Assembly (NCBI RefSeq): GCF_027579695.1
Contig: NC_083572.1
Coordinates: 17,894,421-17,958,420 of the forward strand
Source of the DNA: Neoarius graeffei
Lineage: Eukaryota; Chordata; Actinopteri; Siluriformes; Ariidae
Reading direction: 5' to 3'
DNA: 64,000 nt
In this document: positions 34,187-46,317 of the stretch, piece by piece
Position numbering within the stretch: position 1 is the first letter of the stretch
How the letters are laid out: each line of letters starts with the position of its first letter
Notes under the pieces: model-generated
Database searches by the model: none
Seen by the model: the letters and a program-made list of their open reading frames with translations, nothing else
What the model was told of the DNA's origin: nothing
Position numbers and translations under genes: made by a program

Positions 34187-35109
34187 GTAATTCTGTTTCT
34201 CCATAACTCTCCATCTTCTTTCCTTGCTTCCATCCTTCCTTCCTTAATTCCTTTATCCTTTCATTGGTCTTAAACCTATATCATCCATTTATGTTTTATC
34301 TCGTAGATCAGGAAGAATCCACCAGTCTGGCTGTACCATGTCAGGAAGAATCCACCAATCTGTCTGTACCATGTCAGGAAGAATCCACCAGTCTGCCTGT
34401 ACCACGTCAGGAAGCACCAATTGGTCCGTCTGTAAGTACAGGGATACATGACTGCTAAAATAACATGTACACCAGAAAAACATGATTTAGTTCCAATTTT
34501 AATGGTTAAAGGATTCTACAGATTATCAGTGAAGTTCCTGATGCTGTACAATATTTAACGTTATGACCACTGACAGGTGATGTGAATAACACTGACTATC
34601 TCATTACAGTGGCACCTGTCAAGGGGTGGGATATATTAGGCAGCAAGAGAACACTCAGTTCTCGAAGTTGATGTGTTGGAAGCAGGAAAAATGGGCAAGC
34701 GTAAGGATCTGAGTGACTTTGAACAAGGGCCAAATTGTGATGGCTATAGATGACTGGGTCTGAGCATTTCCAAAATGGCACATCTTATCTTATGGGATGC
34801 ACTGGTTAGTACCTACCAAAAGTGGTCCAAGGAAGGACAACCGGTGAACCAGTGACAGGGTCATGGATGTCGAAGGCTCACTGATTTGTATGGGGCACGA
34901 AGGCTAGTCCATATGGTCCAATCCTACAGAAGAGCTACTGTAGCACAAACTGCTGAAAAACGTTAATACTGGCTAAAACTTTTGGTAAGTACTAACCACT
35001 GCATACCGGGAACACCCCATAAAATGCGCCATTTTGGAGATGCTCAGGCCCAGTCATCTAGCCATTACAATTCGGCCCTTGTCAAAGTCGCTCAGATTAT
35101 TATGCTTGC

Positions 35110-35143
<34 letters not shown>

Positions 35144-38100
35144 CCTCCACTGGCCAAAAGGCCCGAAGTGGGATTATGTCATGGCGATGTGCGTCGGTCC
35201 GTCTGTCCCGGGAAGGGATCAACTTCTCTCACAATTTTTGGAGGAATTTCACGAAACTTGGCAGGATTCTTTGTTATATGTCGGTAATACGCATATTGTA
35301 GTTTTGTTAAATTCGGTCAGATTTTACCAGAGTTACAGCCCTTGATTAACAAAATTATACTTTGACAATTTCGTGAGGTGTTTTTTTTTTTTTCCCCTTC
35401 TGAAATCAACTCCTTTCACAATTTTTGGAAGAATTTCTTGAAACTTTGCAAAAGGCCTTGTTATATGACAGTAATACACATTGTGATTTAATTTTGTTTG
35501 TGAAAACTTTACCAGAGTTTTGACCCTTGATTAAATAACTTTTGACAATTTCATGAGGGTGTACGTTCTTCTGAAATCAACTCCTCTCTCAATTTGTGGA
35601 GGAATTTCACCAAACTTGGCGAAAGGCTTTGTTCTATGTCAGTTATACGCATCTTGAAATTTCGTTTAATTTGGGCACATTTTTACCAGAGTTTCAAGTT
35701 TATTTGTATAGCACTTTTAACAATAAACATTGTCGCAAAGCAGCTTGACAGAATTTGAACGACTTAAAACATGAGCTAATTTTATCCCTAATCTATTCCC
35801 AATGAGCAAGCCTGTGGCGACAGTGGCAAGGAAAAACTCCCTCAGACAACATGAGGAAGAAACCTCGAGAGGAACCAGACTCAAAAGGGAACCCATCCTC
35901 ATTTGGGCAACAACAGACAGCATGACTATAATATTAACAGTTTTAACATGAAGTCAGTTTCGTTGATGTTATAAACTCTTCATTGATGGAAACTTGAGTG
36001 CAAAACTGTTCATGACAACTGCAGTCCTAAAGTTAGCAAGTCAGCTGTAGTCCTCAGCCATAAAAGCATTACTGTAAGAGTCTAGAGCGTCCTCCAGGTG
36101 TGACTTTCAACTGTCCTCATGGGGCCATCCTCCACAGGAGCGATGCGATGAGACTCCAACCAGACACGGGGCACCAGGATGGATCAAGCAGGTCCGAGGA
36201 GCAGAAGAGGTCAGCATCTCGATCCCAGGACCGACATGTAACTCAGAGGGACAGATTTTTTTTTGGGGGGGGGAGAGAAAACACAGGTTGTTAGGTATGC
36301 CCAATGTCACCTGAATAAGTGTAGGCAACAGGTGTCAATGTCTAAAAATAACACAAGTATTAAGTCTGTGTGGTAGGGTCGCAGAGACGAGAGTCCTGAC
36401 ATCAGGCATAATACACAACAATGGCATCTTAATATGGTTAAAAAATATCATGACCTGCTCTGGCTGGATGCTTGGTTGGGTGATGGGAGCACACTCAGCA
36501 ATGAGACAGTTGGAATTATAGATCAGAGTGAGTGCAGGCAGATGCAGATGGGACCCTTAGGGCTGGCCAAGACAATTCGGTTACATTTCACCGGGTCTGG
36601 GACATGCGACAGAATGTCTGACGGCCGATTCCCTGCAGGCTACGAGAGCCAGTCAAGGTCTCCACCCTCTCCACCAAAAGATTTCCTGTTGACTCCATGA
36701 AACTCAGAGGGACAGATTTGGGGGGAGGGGGAGAGAGAGAGGGAGAGAAAACACAGGTTGTTAGGTATGCCCAGTGTCACCTGAATAAGTAGGAACAGTA
36801 TACATATTGCACTGAGTACAAGCAGGGACTCTGGCAACTGACTATGACAGCATAACTAAAAGGGGAGAGCTAGAAGGTAACACAGGCATGAGGGAGCCCC
36901 GGGACATAAAGCAGCAGCCACTACACCATCAACAAACTCAAGTGAGCAAGCGAGTTATGCCCTTGATTATTAACAAACTTGTATTTCATCAAGGTGTGCT
37001 TGCTTTCTGAAATCAGCTTCCCTCACAATTTTTATCCCCCGCTGGCCGAAAGGCCCGAAGGGGGATTATGTCGTGGCGATGTCCGTCCGTCCTGGGAAGG
37101 GTGCTCACCTTCTGAAATCAACTCTTCTCACAATTTTTGGAGGAATTTCACGAAACTTGACAGGATTCTTTATTTGTCGCTAATACGCATATTGCATTTT
37201 CGTTCAGTTCAGTCGCATTTTACCAGAGTTATGGCATAGTTGCCAGCGGGGGATATTGTGCTGTTGGAGCACTCTTGTCCTTCTTCCAACATATCAACTT
37301 CAAGAACTAACTGTTCTCTTGTTGCCTAATGTATCCCACCCTTTGACAGGTGCCATTGTAATAAGGTAATCAATGTTATTCAGTTCACCTGACAGTGGTC
37401 ATAATGTTATAGCTGACTGGTGTATATACACTATAGAATGCGTAGTCTGTTTTTCTTATTTCTCTCTTGTTTCTCCTTGGTGTGCCTTTAGGACTTGATG
37501 CAGGATATACCCATGGCAGAAACAGGCACCTCATGTATGTGTTGACTTCCTTTGTTTCAGTCTTCTGCATATATTCAAATGTGCAGTATTTTCACATTGC
37601 ATGCATACAGTGGTGCTTGAAAGTTTGTGAATCCTTTAGAATTTTCTGTATTTCTACATAAATGACCTAAAACATCATCGGATTTTCAGCACAAGTCCTA
37701 AAAGTAGATAAAGAGAACCCAGTTAAACAAATGAGACAAAAATATGATACTTGGTCATTTATTTATTGAGGAAAATTATCCAATATTACACATCTCTGAG
37801 TGGCAAAAGTATGTGAACCTTTGCTTTCAGTATCTGGTGTGACCCCCTTGTGCAGCAATAACTGCAACTAAAACATTTCCAGTAACTGATCAGTCCTGCA
37901 CACCGGTTTGGAGGAATTTTAGCCCATTCCTCCGTACAAAACAGCTTCAACTCTGGGATGTTGGTGGGTTTCCTCAGATTAACTGCTTGCTTCAGGTCCT
38001 TCCACAACATTTTGATTGGAATAAGGTGAGGACTTTGACTTGGCCATTCCAAAACATGAACTTTTATTCTTCTTTAACCATTCTTTGATAGAACGACTTG

Positions 38101-41100
38101 TGTGCTTAGGGTCTTGCTGCATGACCCACCTTCTCTTTTTTTTTTTGCTCCTCCTACTCAAGCGAGTAGGACGCTTCTTTGCTTTGCTCCTGCTTGATCT
38201 TTATTTTACTTTCTCATTTAATTTCCACTATTTTTTTCATTTTATTTTTCATCTTTATAAGTTAGCTTTTAAAACAAAATGCCAGGGGGCAAAAAATCCA
38301 GGAGATCCTGCAGAAAATGCACAGAACTAGAACAGAGGATTTCTATCCTGGAATCAAAGATTGATGCTCTGCCAAAGACGGACGAATTAAGAGCGATATC
38401 TCAGGAAAGGAGTACAGAAACAGTGGCTGAGAATGCACCCCGACAGGCCGATGGCATTGCAGATCGAGTGGATGAATTCATTGATCTAACAGGGCAAAAT
38501 GCGAGTACAGAAAACTGGCACATGATGGGTGGCAGGCCCAAAAATAAAAACAGAAGAGTAATTACCTCAACACCAGCTTGTTCTGATACTATGCAACCCA
38601 TGCTCCACAGCCATGCTATTAGAAATAGAGCTAGGTCTACAAATTACAATAGGATTTACAATCCTATGGAAAATCCACAGCCCATAAGGCTTCAGAACAA
38701 ATTTGAATGCCTCAGAGACGTGGAAGCAGAATTTTCAGGCGGACAAACACATCGTAAAGAGATCGCACCAAAACCGAAGAGCTGTGGGAAGAGGCAAAAA
38801 GCAGCTCGTAACACCACCGGATCCCACAACCCTTGTTCTTGGTGATTCCACTGTAAGACATTTAAAAGGACATGGGATGATTATTTGCTGCCTTCCAAAT
38901 GCATCCATCTCTGACACCAAAGACAGCATTTTGAAGCTCATGTCCGAGCATAAAACTATCAAACGTATTGTTGTGCATGTGGGAGCAAATGATGTTTTCA
39001 GAGAACAGCTGTTTGTCCAAGATGATTTCAGAAAACTTTTTTTTCTGATCTCTATAAGACTGGAATACAATCTTTATCAGTGGCCCACTCCCTGCAAGGG
39101 GAAGCTTTGCATTTACTCGACTCTTCAGTCTTAACACCTGGCTTGGAAAAACTTGTTTTTCATCTGGTATGAACTTCATAGACAATTTTAACCTTTTCTG
39201 GAATCGCAGAGAATTCTTCAAGCCAAATAGCCCTGAACTCAGCTGGATTGGGACCAAAGTCTTAGCAGATCATTATAGACTTGCAATTTTCTCTCAGCCA
39301 GCATTGAGGAAAACAGTTGATAAGATGTCGCAGACTGACCTAGTTACCTCTGCAAAGCCAAAACAATCATCTATGCAAGTCTTCACCAAGGACACACAGC
39401 CATCTGGGGCAGACTGCCAAGAACCATCTGGGGCAGACTGCCAAGGACCTCAACAATCACACGGAGAATGTGAGCATGCGATTTTATCATGTGATTCCAT
39501 CCAGATTGAGGACCTGACTAAAGATAATCATGTCAAGGCTGCATCATCCACATCTCGACCCCATGCAAGTATCACAGAGACTATCAGGGAGACAGTCACC
39601 ACAGAGACAGTCATGGAGACACTTACAAAGACCTCACCAAAGTCTCACTCTTCTGATTTTATTGTACCATCTCCGTCTCCCCCCTGCATGGATTTCCCTA
39701 ATAGTATGCAGAGACTGCTGCCAATGGCTACACTCTCTTTTTCCAGCCCAAATCTGTCGCGACAAGCAGTGTACCCAGTTCATCAAAAATTAACCAACAG
39801 ACTGAACTGTGTTCGCCCAGGACTTTCAGCTGGCTACCAGTCTTTTTCACCATCTAAAAGATACATGACATCTCCAATTCTTTCACCGTCAAACCAAATG
39901 GAACATACAGAAAGTCTTGTATGATGTGCTGTGGGTCCCTGCATTGGGTGTAGTTTTGAAAACAAGCTGGGACCCAGTATGCCTATGTCATTCTCTATTC
40001 CTGTGTTGATAAGAAATAGAAAACATAGAGCATATTTAACCCAGGGGGTAAACCAGTCTAGTCTCCTTCCTGTTTCAAAACAATATCAGAATGCCCAAGC
40101 GGATATTACTTCTAGACTTTCTGTAAAGCTAGCTCTTCTGAACGTTAGATCACTTTCAAACAAGTCATTTTTAATTAATGATCTTATCTGGAAACACAAT
40201 CTTGATTTTTTGCTTCTAACTGAAACTTGGCTGAATCAAGCAAATAGTGCTACCACCCTTATTGAAGCAACTCCCCCAAATTTTAATTTTATGAATGTTA
40301 CCCGACAGGGGAAAGGTGGAGGGATCACAAATGTATTCAAAGTCTCTTTTCAATGTAAACAATCCTCACTTGGTGATTTTACATCCTTTGAACACTTATG
40401 TGCACTTGTTACATGCTCTCCTAACTTCTTCTTCTTCTTCTTATTAACTATTTACAGGCCTCCGAGACATTCAGTCAAAGTTTTTCTGGAAGAGTTTGGT
40501 GAACTGTTGTCAGCCATTTGCTTAGAGTTTGACTGTCTTATTATATCTGGGGATTTTAACTTGCATGTAGATAATCCTGAAAACACTTATGCCAAAGAAC
40601 TACTTGCACTTATTGACAACTTCAACCTAGTACAACATGTACAGGGGCCGACCCACTCTCGTGGTCATACCCTTGACCTCGTCATCGCAAAGGGTCTTAC
40701 TGTTTCTACTACTGTTGTTGACCTGGCCTTATCTGATCATTTTTGTGTTTTCTCTGATGTTTCTATGTCTCCTCACATTCAGAACAGCTCAACGACTATG
40801 GGTAGGAGAGTCATAAACGACAACACGTGTTCTTTTTGAGCAAGCTCTCTCTCGGATCTCAACCAAAATGTCAGACTCTGTAGATGATTTATTGGAAATT
40901 TTTAATTTAAATATGACCCAAATTATGGATGATATTGATCCATTCAAAATTAAAAGAGTCAATGATAAGCAGAAAGCACCATGGAAGCAATACCCAGCTG
41001 TTAAACTGCTAAAGAGAGAATGTAGAAAGACTGAAAGAAAATGGCGCAAATATAAACTTCACATCCATTATCAAATCCATAAAGAGATGCTTTGTAAATA

Positions 41101-44100
41101 TAATTATGAAATTTGTAAAGCAAGACAGTCTTTCTTCTCCAACATCATCAACAGGAATATGAACAATGCCCGTGTGCTATTTTCAGCAGTAGAGAAGCTA
41201 ACTAATCCCCCACCACAATTAGCACCTGAACTTCTCTCAGTTAATAAATGCAATGAGTTTGCAAACTTCTTCAAAGGTAAAATTGATAAAATACAGCAGA
41301 ATATTGCTCATATATCGCAGTTGCAGATAATTGAAAAACTGCAATCACCAGTGACACAGACAGATAACTTCAACACAATGTCAGAATTTTGTTTGATTAT
41401 GAGACTCTTGAAAAAACTGTACAAAATCTCAGTTCCTCAACATCTGAATTGGACATTCTGCCCACCAACTTTAAGTCTGTTCTTTATCTTATAATTACAG
41501 ATGTGCTTCAAATCATAAATACATCCCTGGAGACTGGCGTTGTTCCTGTGTCCCTGAAAAAAGCCGTTGTAAAGCCCCTACTTAAAAAGAATAATCTGGA
41601 TACTTCAGTATTAAATAACTACAGGCCAATATCAAATCTACCATTCATCGGGAAAATCCTTGAAAAAATTGTCTTCAATCAATTAACTGCCTTCTTGATA
41701 TCAAACAGCTGTTTTGATAACTTTCAGTCAGGATTTCGTGCCAATCATAGCACTGAAACAGCGCTGATTAAAGTTATAAATGACATATGTCTTAATACTG
41801 ATGCAGGCAAAACATCGGTCCTGGTATTACTGGACCTCAGTGCAGCTTTTGATACTGTTGATCACAACATATTGCTATATCGACTTGAACACTGGGTTGG
41901 GTTGACTGGTAAAGTTATCAATTGGTTAAAATCATACTTAAAAGATAGAAGCTTCTTTGTTACCATGGGAAATTATTCCTCAACATCAATGTCCTTGACC
42001 TGTGGTGTCCCCCAGGGGTCGATTCTTGGACCATTACTATTCAACCTTTATATGCTGCCATTTGGGCAAATTATCAAGAACAATTCAATTTTGTATCACT
42101 GCTACGCAGATGACACCCAAATTTATTTTGCTCTATCACCTAATGATTATGCCCCCCTTGAATGTCTCTACCAGTGTATCGATCAAATCAACAACTGGAT
42201 GTCACAAAATTTTCTTCAGCTGAACACAGATAAAACAGAAGTAATTCTATTTGGAAAAAAGATGAAAGACTCAGGATTACCACTATTCTTGACACAAAGG
42301 GGATTAAAAACAAAAGAAATGGTTAAAAATCTTGGTGTTTTCATTGACAGCAAGCTAAACTTTGACAGTCACATGAAAGCAATCACTAAAACAGCATTTT
42401 ATCACCTAAAAAACATTTCCAAACTAAGAGGACTTATGTCAAAAAATGATCTGGAAAAACTTGTACATGCCTTCATCTCTAGTAGGGTTGATTACTGCAA
42501 TGGCCTTTTCACAGGCCTGCCAAAAAAGACCATCAGATGACTTCAGCTGGTTCAAAATGCAGCAGCTAGGGTTCTCACATGAACAAAAAGAACAGAGCAC
42601 ATTACTCCAATTCTAAGGTCCCTTCATTGGCTTCCAGTAAGCTACAGAATTGATTTTAAAGCATTGCTGCTGGTGTACAAATCTCTAAATGGTACAGGGC
42701 CCAATTACCTCTCTGATATGTTGCAGCGGCCTAACCCAATCAGATCTACCAGATCGCAGCAGAAAAATTTACTGTTAAAACCTGTTGTTAAAACAAAGTG
42801 TGGTGAAGCAGCTTTTAGCTACTATGCAGTACAGCTATGGAACCAACTGCCAGAGGACATCAAAAATGCTCCTGCTGTTGGCAGCTTCAAATCTAGGTTA
42901 AAGACCAAACTGTTTTCAGATGCTTTCTGCTAAATTATTAATATTGTCATCTCTACATGTTTTAAACTCTTTACTTTTACAGTCTCTGCATGTTTTAAAT
43001 TTTACTTAACTTTTATTCTATTTTATTCTGCTGTTTTTTTAATTGAACTTTTATTTCATTTTATTATTTTATTTCTACTATTGTTTAATTCTTATTTTTC
43101 TTCCCCATTTATTTTATGTAATTTTATTTTCTATTGCTTACTGTTTTGCTTTTACTTATGTAAAGCACATTGAACTGCCACTGTGTATGAAATGTGCTAT
43201 ATAAATAAACTTGCCTTGCCTTGAGATTCAGTTCATGGACAGATGTCCTGACATTTTCCTTTAGAATTCGCTGGTATAATTCAGAATTAATTGTTCCATC
43301 AATGATGGCAAGCCGTCCTGGCCCAGATGCAGCAAAACAGGCCCAAACCATGATACTACCACCACCATGTTTCACAGATGGGATAAGGTTCTTATGCTGG
43401 AATGCAGTGTATTCCAGTGTATTTAGCAAACTGCAGACGAGCAGCAGTGGTTTTCTCCTTGCACTCCTGCCATGCACACCAATTGTTGTTCAGTGTTCTC
43501 CTGATGGTGGACTCATAAACATCAACATTGGCTAATGTGAGAGAGGCCTTCAGTTGCTTAGAAGTTACCCTGGGGTCTTTTGTGACCTCGCTGACTATTA
43601 CACGCCTTGCTCTTGGAGTGATCTTTGCTGGTCGACCACTCCTGGGGACGGTAACCATGGTCTTGAATTTCCTCCATTTGTACACAATCTGTCTGACTAT
43701 GGATTGGTGGAGTCCAAACTCTTTAGAGATGGTTTTGTAACCTTTTCCAGCCTGATGAGCATCAACAACGCTTTTTCTGAGGTCCTCAGAAATCTCCTTT
43801 GTTCATGCCATGATACACTTCCACAAACATGTGTTGTGAAGCTCAGACTTTGATAGATCCCTGTTCTTTAAATAAAACAGGGTGCCCACTCACACCTGAT
43901 TTCAGTCAATGGGATGACAAACACCTGACTCTAATTTCACCTTCAAATGAACTGCTAATCCTAGAGGTTCACATATTTTTGCCACTCACAGATGTGTAAT
44001 ATTGGATCATTTTCCTTAATAAATAAATGACCAAGTATAATATTTTTGTCTAATTTGTTTAACTGGGTTCTCTTTATCTACTTTTTAGGACTTGTGTGAA

Positions 44101-46025
44101 AATCTGATGCTGTTTTAGGTCATATTTACCGGTATGCAGAAATCTAGAAAATTCTAAAGGGTTCACAAACTTTCAAGCACCACTGTATATTAATCTCATG
44201 CTGTCTCTTTGTCTCTATCCATTTCCCCAGCTCATTCAGTTTCCATGAGGCCTAGGAGTGAGAACACAGTGTACACAGATTCACAAGGAGAGCCAGTCCC
44301 CGAAATGTCACAGACAAATGCAATCAATGTTTGTTTAAAACCCAATTTAATGTAGCACAGTATTGTAATATTAAAGGTAATTCATTAATATACAACATGA
44401 CTATAACAAACTGTGTGTTCCCAAGGTGGAGGACTATTATCCCGTGACCCAGCGGCCTTTAGGACACTGTCTGATTATTAACAACTTCGCCTTTCAAAAG
44501 ACAAGTATGCTCTTAAATAGGAATGGAACGGACACTGATAAAGGTATTTCTTACTGTTTACAACCGATCTAATTTGATGTTTTATCACATCACTGTTGAC
44601 TTCTGGATTCTGGCAGAAGCTGTTGATAAATTTACTATAACTTCAGCTCTGATGGCGCCGTTGTATTCCTTACTTATACTTTTAGAATACTTCTTTCTCT
44701 TTTCCTTCCACATGCTTTATTACTTTTTTTTTTTTTTTAGATGCACTTACTGAAGTTTTCAAGAGAATGCATTTCACAGTACAAGAGAGAAGAGATCTTT
44801 CAAGTACAGACATGCTGAACACAGTGATGGAGTTTTCAAAGAAGGACCACTCCAAAATGGATGCCTTCGTGTGCTGCGTCCTCTCACATGGTGAAAAGGG
44901 CACCGTGTTTGGGACTGATGGCAAACATGTTCAGATCCGTGACCTCACTCAACCCTTTGCCCACTGCACGACGCTCACGGGCAAGCCCAAACTCTTTTTC
45001 ATCCAGGCGTGTCAGGGCGGAGAGATGCAGCTTGGTGTGTGGAGGCAAGATGGAACTGAAGAGGAGGAGTATGAGCATGATGCAGAAAAAGCCGATTTCA
45101 GGAGTGTCCCTATTGAAGCAGACTTCCTGATTGGGATGGCAACAGTGGAGTCCTACAAGTCTTTCCGTCACACCAGAACAGGATCCATTTTCATCCAGGA
45201 GTTGTGCAAACACCTGCAGATAGGCTGTCCCATGTAAGTGAGTGGGGAGGGAAAACCTGGATTCATTATTCTTAGAAGATATTATTTCCATGAAGCAGAA
45301 AAAGGAAATGATTTGTCTTTTTAATATTTTTGGATATGCCACTGTTGCAAATGCATACACAAACCTTCTCAAACTCGCATTTAAATGGATGTGTAAAGAC
45401 ATTTTCCACTGCAATACGAGTATAGCATTAAAATTTGCTCCTTAAATTACCAAATGTGTAGAATCATACTTGCTTTGGGTTGTGCTTAAACATGTCAAAA
45501 CCAAGTGCTAGTAAATAAAATAAACAGAAACCCTAATATAAAGGATTTTGAGATCACACTCAAGTTAGGACTTTATAATTAAAACAATAAAAGCAAATAG
45601 TTAAAATGCAAACCTTTTGTTTACCATTTTACAGAATGCACTTGGTTCCTTATGCAAAAATACCCCAGAAAATACACCCACTATGAATTAACTTAATTCT
45701 TAATTTCAGTCATACATTTATGAGCAAGAACAATCTCAGACATGTTTGTCCCTCATGACTTTTTTTTTTTAAACTGTAATTAATTTTTTTCCTCGTTTTT
45801 AACAATAAACCTTCATTGTTAACTGGAACAAATGTTCTTGATTTTACAAGTTAAGAGTAAAATAAGAATTGAAGTCTTTTTTGTTTTCACAGAAAGGAAG
45901 ACATCCTGGCAATTCTGACAAAGGTGAACCGCAGCGTGAGCGACAAAATTATATTTTCTAAATTCAAGCAGATGCCTGAGCCTCGCTACACTCTTACCAA
46001 GAAACTGGTGCTACCCATGGACTGA
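32745..46025 (+). CDS. casp8: Caspase-8-like initiator cysteine protease (9 coding exons)
   Basis: Coding exons: 32745-33034, 33795-33894, 34018-34186, 34307-34431, 37492-37534, 44231-44328, 44426-44543, 44741-45233, 45893-46025. All introns are GT..AG, the phases agree, and the total (1569 nt) gives 522 aa ending in TGA. Order: two death-effector domains (about 1-180), linker with 11-residue repeats (187-228), p20 with His364 (LSHG) and Cys405 (QACQG), p10 with SFRHT and FTLTKK-like end. In this family DEDs dock to FADD and the protease starts extrinsic apoptosis; role here is inferred. It is convergent with the CARD caspase at 49442-60753. A 10-like paralogue cannot be excluded without a tree, but QACQG and tandem DEDs favour caspase-8. 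Confidence 0.85.
34307..34431 (+). CDS. casp8: Linker exon with three 11-residue tandem repeats
   Basis: Exon 4 encodes residues 187-228. Units QEESTSLAVPC, QEESTNLSVPC and QEESTSLPVPR, then a partial QEAPIGPS, correspond to a 33-bp minisatellite (period exact) within the coding sequence. Being a multiple of three, copy changes keep the frame. Splice sites: TCGTAG before and GTAAGT after. Confidence 0.85.
34556..37409. mobile_element. Tc1-related long-inverted-repeat element in intron 4
   Basis: The left arm (34556-34780: TTATGACCACTGACAGG, then CAGTGGCACCTGTCAAGGGGTG) is mirrored by the right arm (37285-37409: CACCCTTTGACAGGTGCCA ... CCTGACAGTGGTCATAA). The middle keeps a short transposase trace (ATGGGCAAGCGTAAGGATCT). 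It is filled by a repeat block from about 35110 to 37275. Confidence 0.7.
35110..37275. repeat. Repeat block with ~170-180 bp tandem units and a nested repeat
   Basis: Copies of GGAGGAATTTCACGAAACTT appear at about 35237, 35427 (variant), 35598 and 37139, each followed by a T-rich text ending CCAGAGTT. The right edge has TATCCCCCGCTGGCC (about 37033) and CCAGCGGGGGATA (37243-37255), inverted edges of one family. Between 35690 and 36960 sits another dispersed repeat (GTTTATTTGTATAGCACTTTTA start) with an internal ~466-bp duplication (ACTCAGAGGGACAGATTT at 36241 and 36707). Non-coding. Confidence 0.5.
37492..37534 (+). CDS. casp8: Short linker exon 5 of the caspase-8-like gene
   Basis: A 43-nt exon (DLMQDIPMAETGTS, phase 0 to 1) between TTTAG and GTATGT. 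It fits the phases of exons 4 and 6 exactly, which is the main evidence; its sequence alone is not distinctive. Confidence 0.65.
38279..39924 (+). pseudogene. LINE ORF1 with SGNH esterase domain, frameshifted
   Basis: It begins MPGGKKSRRSCRKCTELEQR with a short coiled-coil-like stretch (ELEQRISILESKIDAL), then LVLGDSTVRHLKGHG (esterase block I, GDS) and VVHVGANDVF (block III, GxND), and FWNRREFFKPNSPELSW near the end. Such esterase domains occur in ORF1 of L2/CR1-clade LINEs. The frame changes at about 38830 and 39130, so the protein is not made intact. Confidence 0.8.
39931..42933 (+). pseudogene. LINE ORF2: endonuclease and reverse transcriptase, broken
   Basis: Endonuclease motifs LNVRSLSNKS, LLTETWLN, IISGDFNLHVD and ALSDHF lie at 40130-40745. 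A shift occurs near 40840-40868 and is reversed near 41385. The RT (DLSAAFDTVDHN, GVPQGSILGPLLF, YADD at 42103-42114) is followed by TGA codons at 42538 and 42580 and a C-terminal part ending TAA at 42931. About 1,000 codons in all. Confidence 0.88.
44231..44543 (+). CDS. casp8: Exons 6-7: end of linker and start of p20
   Basis: Exon 6 (44231-44328) encodes SHSVSMRPRSENTVYTDS and onward in phase 1 to 0. Exon 7 (44426-44543) opens the protease: VEDYYPVTQRPLGHCLIINN, the beta-1 strand with the conserved Arg (TQRPLG) that helps bind the substrate Asp. Between them is only a 97-bp intron. Confidence 0.85.
44741..45233 (+). CDS. casp8: Exon 8: catalytic exon of the caspase-8-like protease
   Basis: Starts after a long pyrimidine tract. 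It carries FVCCVLSHGEKGTVFG (His364) and KLFFIQACQGGEMQL (Cys405), an acidic inter-subunit linker with Asp sites (EEYEHDAEKADF) and the p10 start EADFLIGMATVESYKSFRHT with the second substrate-binding Arg. Ends CCCAT/GTAAGT. Confidence 0.92.
45893..46025 (+). CDS. casp8: Exon 9: p10 end and stop codon
   Basis: Encodes KEDILAILTKVNRSVSDK, then KQMPEPRYTLTKKLVLP and TGA, the usual caspase C-terminus. Acceptor TTTTCACAG; phase 2 matches exon 8. Confidence 0.9.
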
Positions 46026-46304
46026 GCTAGAAAGCCCAGGACTTTTGCGATCAGTCTTTGTCTTCCGTTACACCTGATTAGCCTTAGTTTTCTATTAAAC
46101 CTGATCAGCATGTAGGTTTTGTGGTTTTAGATGTTTATATTAATGGTACTCAGGTTAATTGGTCAACTTGCCATGTGATTAAATATTGAGGAAAAAAATC
46201 TCTTTGATATTTCAGGTCCCAGCTGCACGGGCTTCTTTTTAATCATGATTTAAGAATGCTATGTTGTTGATTAAATTCATCTGCAATGTGAATTTTCACT
46301 GTAG

Positions 46305-46310
46305 AATAAA
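46305..46310 (+). terminator. Polyadenylation signal of the caspase-8-like gene
   Basis: AATAAA 280 bases after the stop, followed by an A-rich stretch. ATTAAA near 46095 is an alternative. Confidence 0.55.
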
Positions 46311-46317
46311 AAAAAAA

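Larger units (their letters stand above)
38136..43223 (+). mobile_element. Near full-length L2-type LINE
   Basis: A ~5.1 kb element with a T-rich 5' side, two reading regions and a 3' end TATAAATAAACTTGCCTTGCCTTG, the short tail repeat typical of the L2/CR1 group. It divides the Tc1 at CTTCTCT/TGAGATTC. No clear target duplication. Gene frames are broken. Confidence 0.88.
37618..44185 (-). mobile_element. Tc1-like element, family copy 2, reversed, split by a LINE
   Basis: CAGTGGTGCTTGAAAGTTTG (37618) and the inverted end CAAGCACCACTG (to 44185) with TA flanks (37616-37617, 44186-44187). Minus-strand transposase pieces: LPNPIE-like tail at 37786-38052 and the N-terminal half (LKASLTLANVDVYESTIRR, KHGGGSIMVWACFAASG) at 43124-43685, out of frame. 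The L2 LINE 38136-43223 sits in it. Located in intron 5 of the caspase-8-like gene. Confidence 0.9.

Noticed and set aside
34982-35345. Frames with Phe runs near 35110-35140
   Set aside because: They translate a poly-T tract at a repeat edge.
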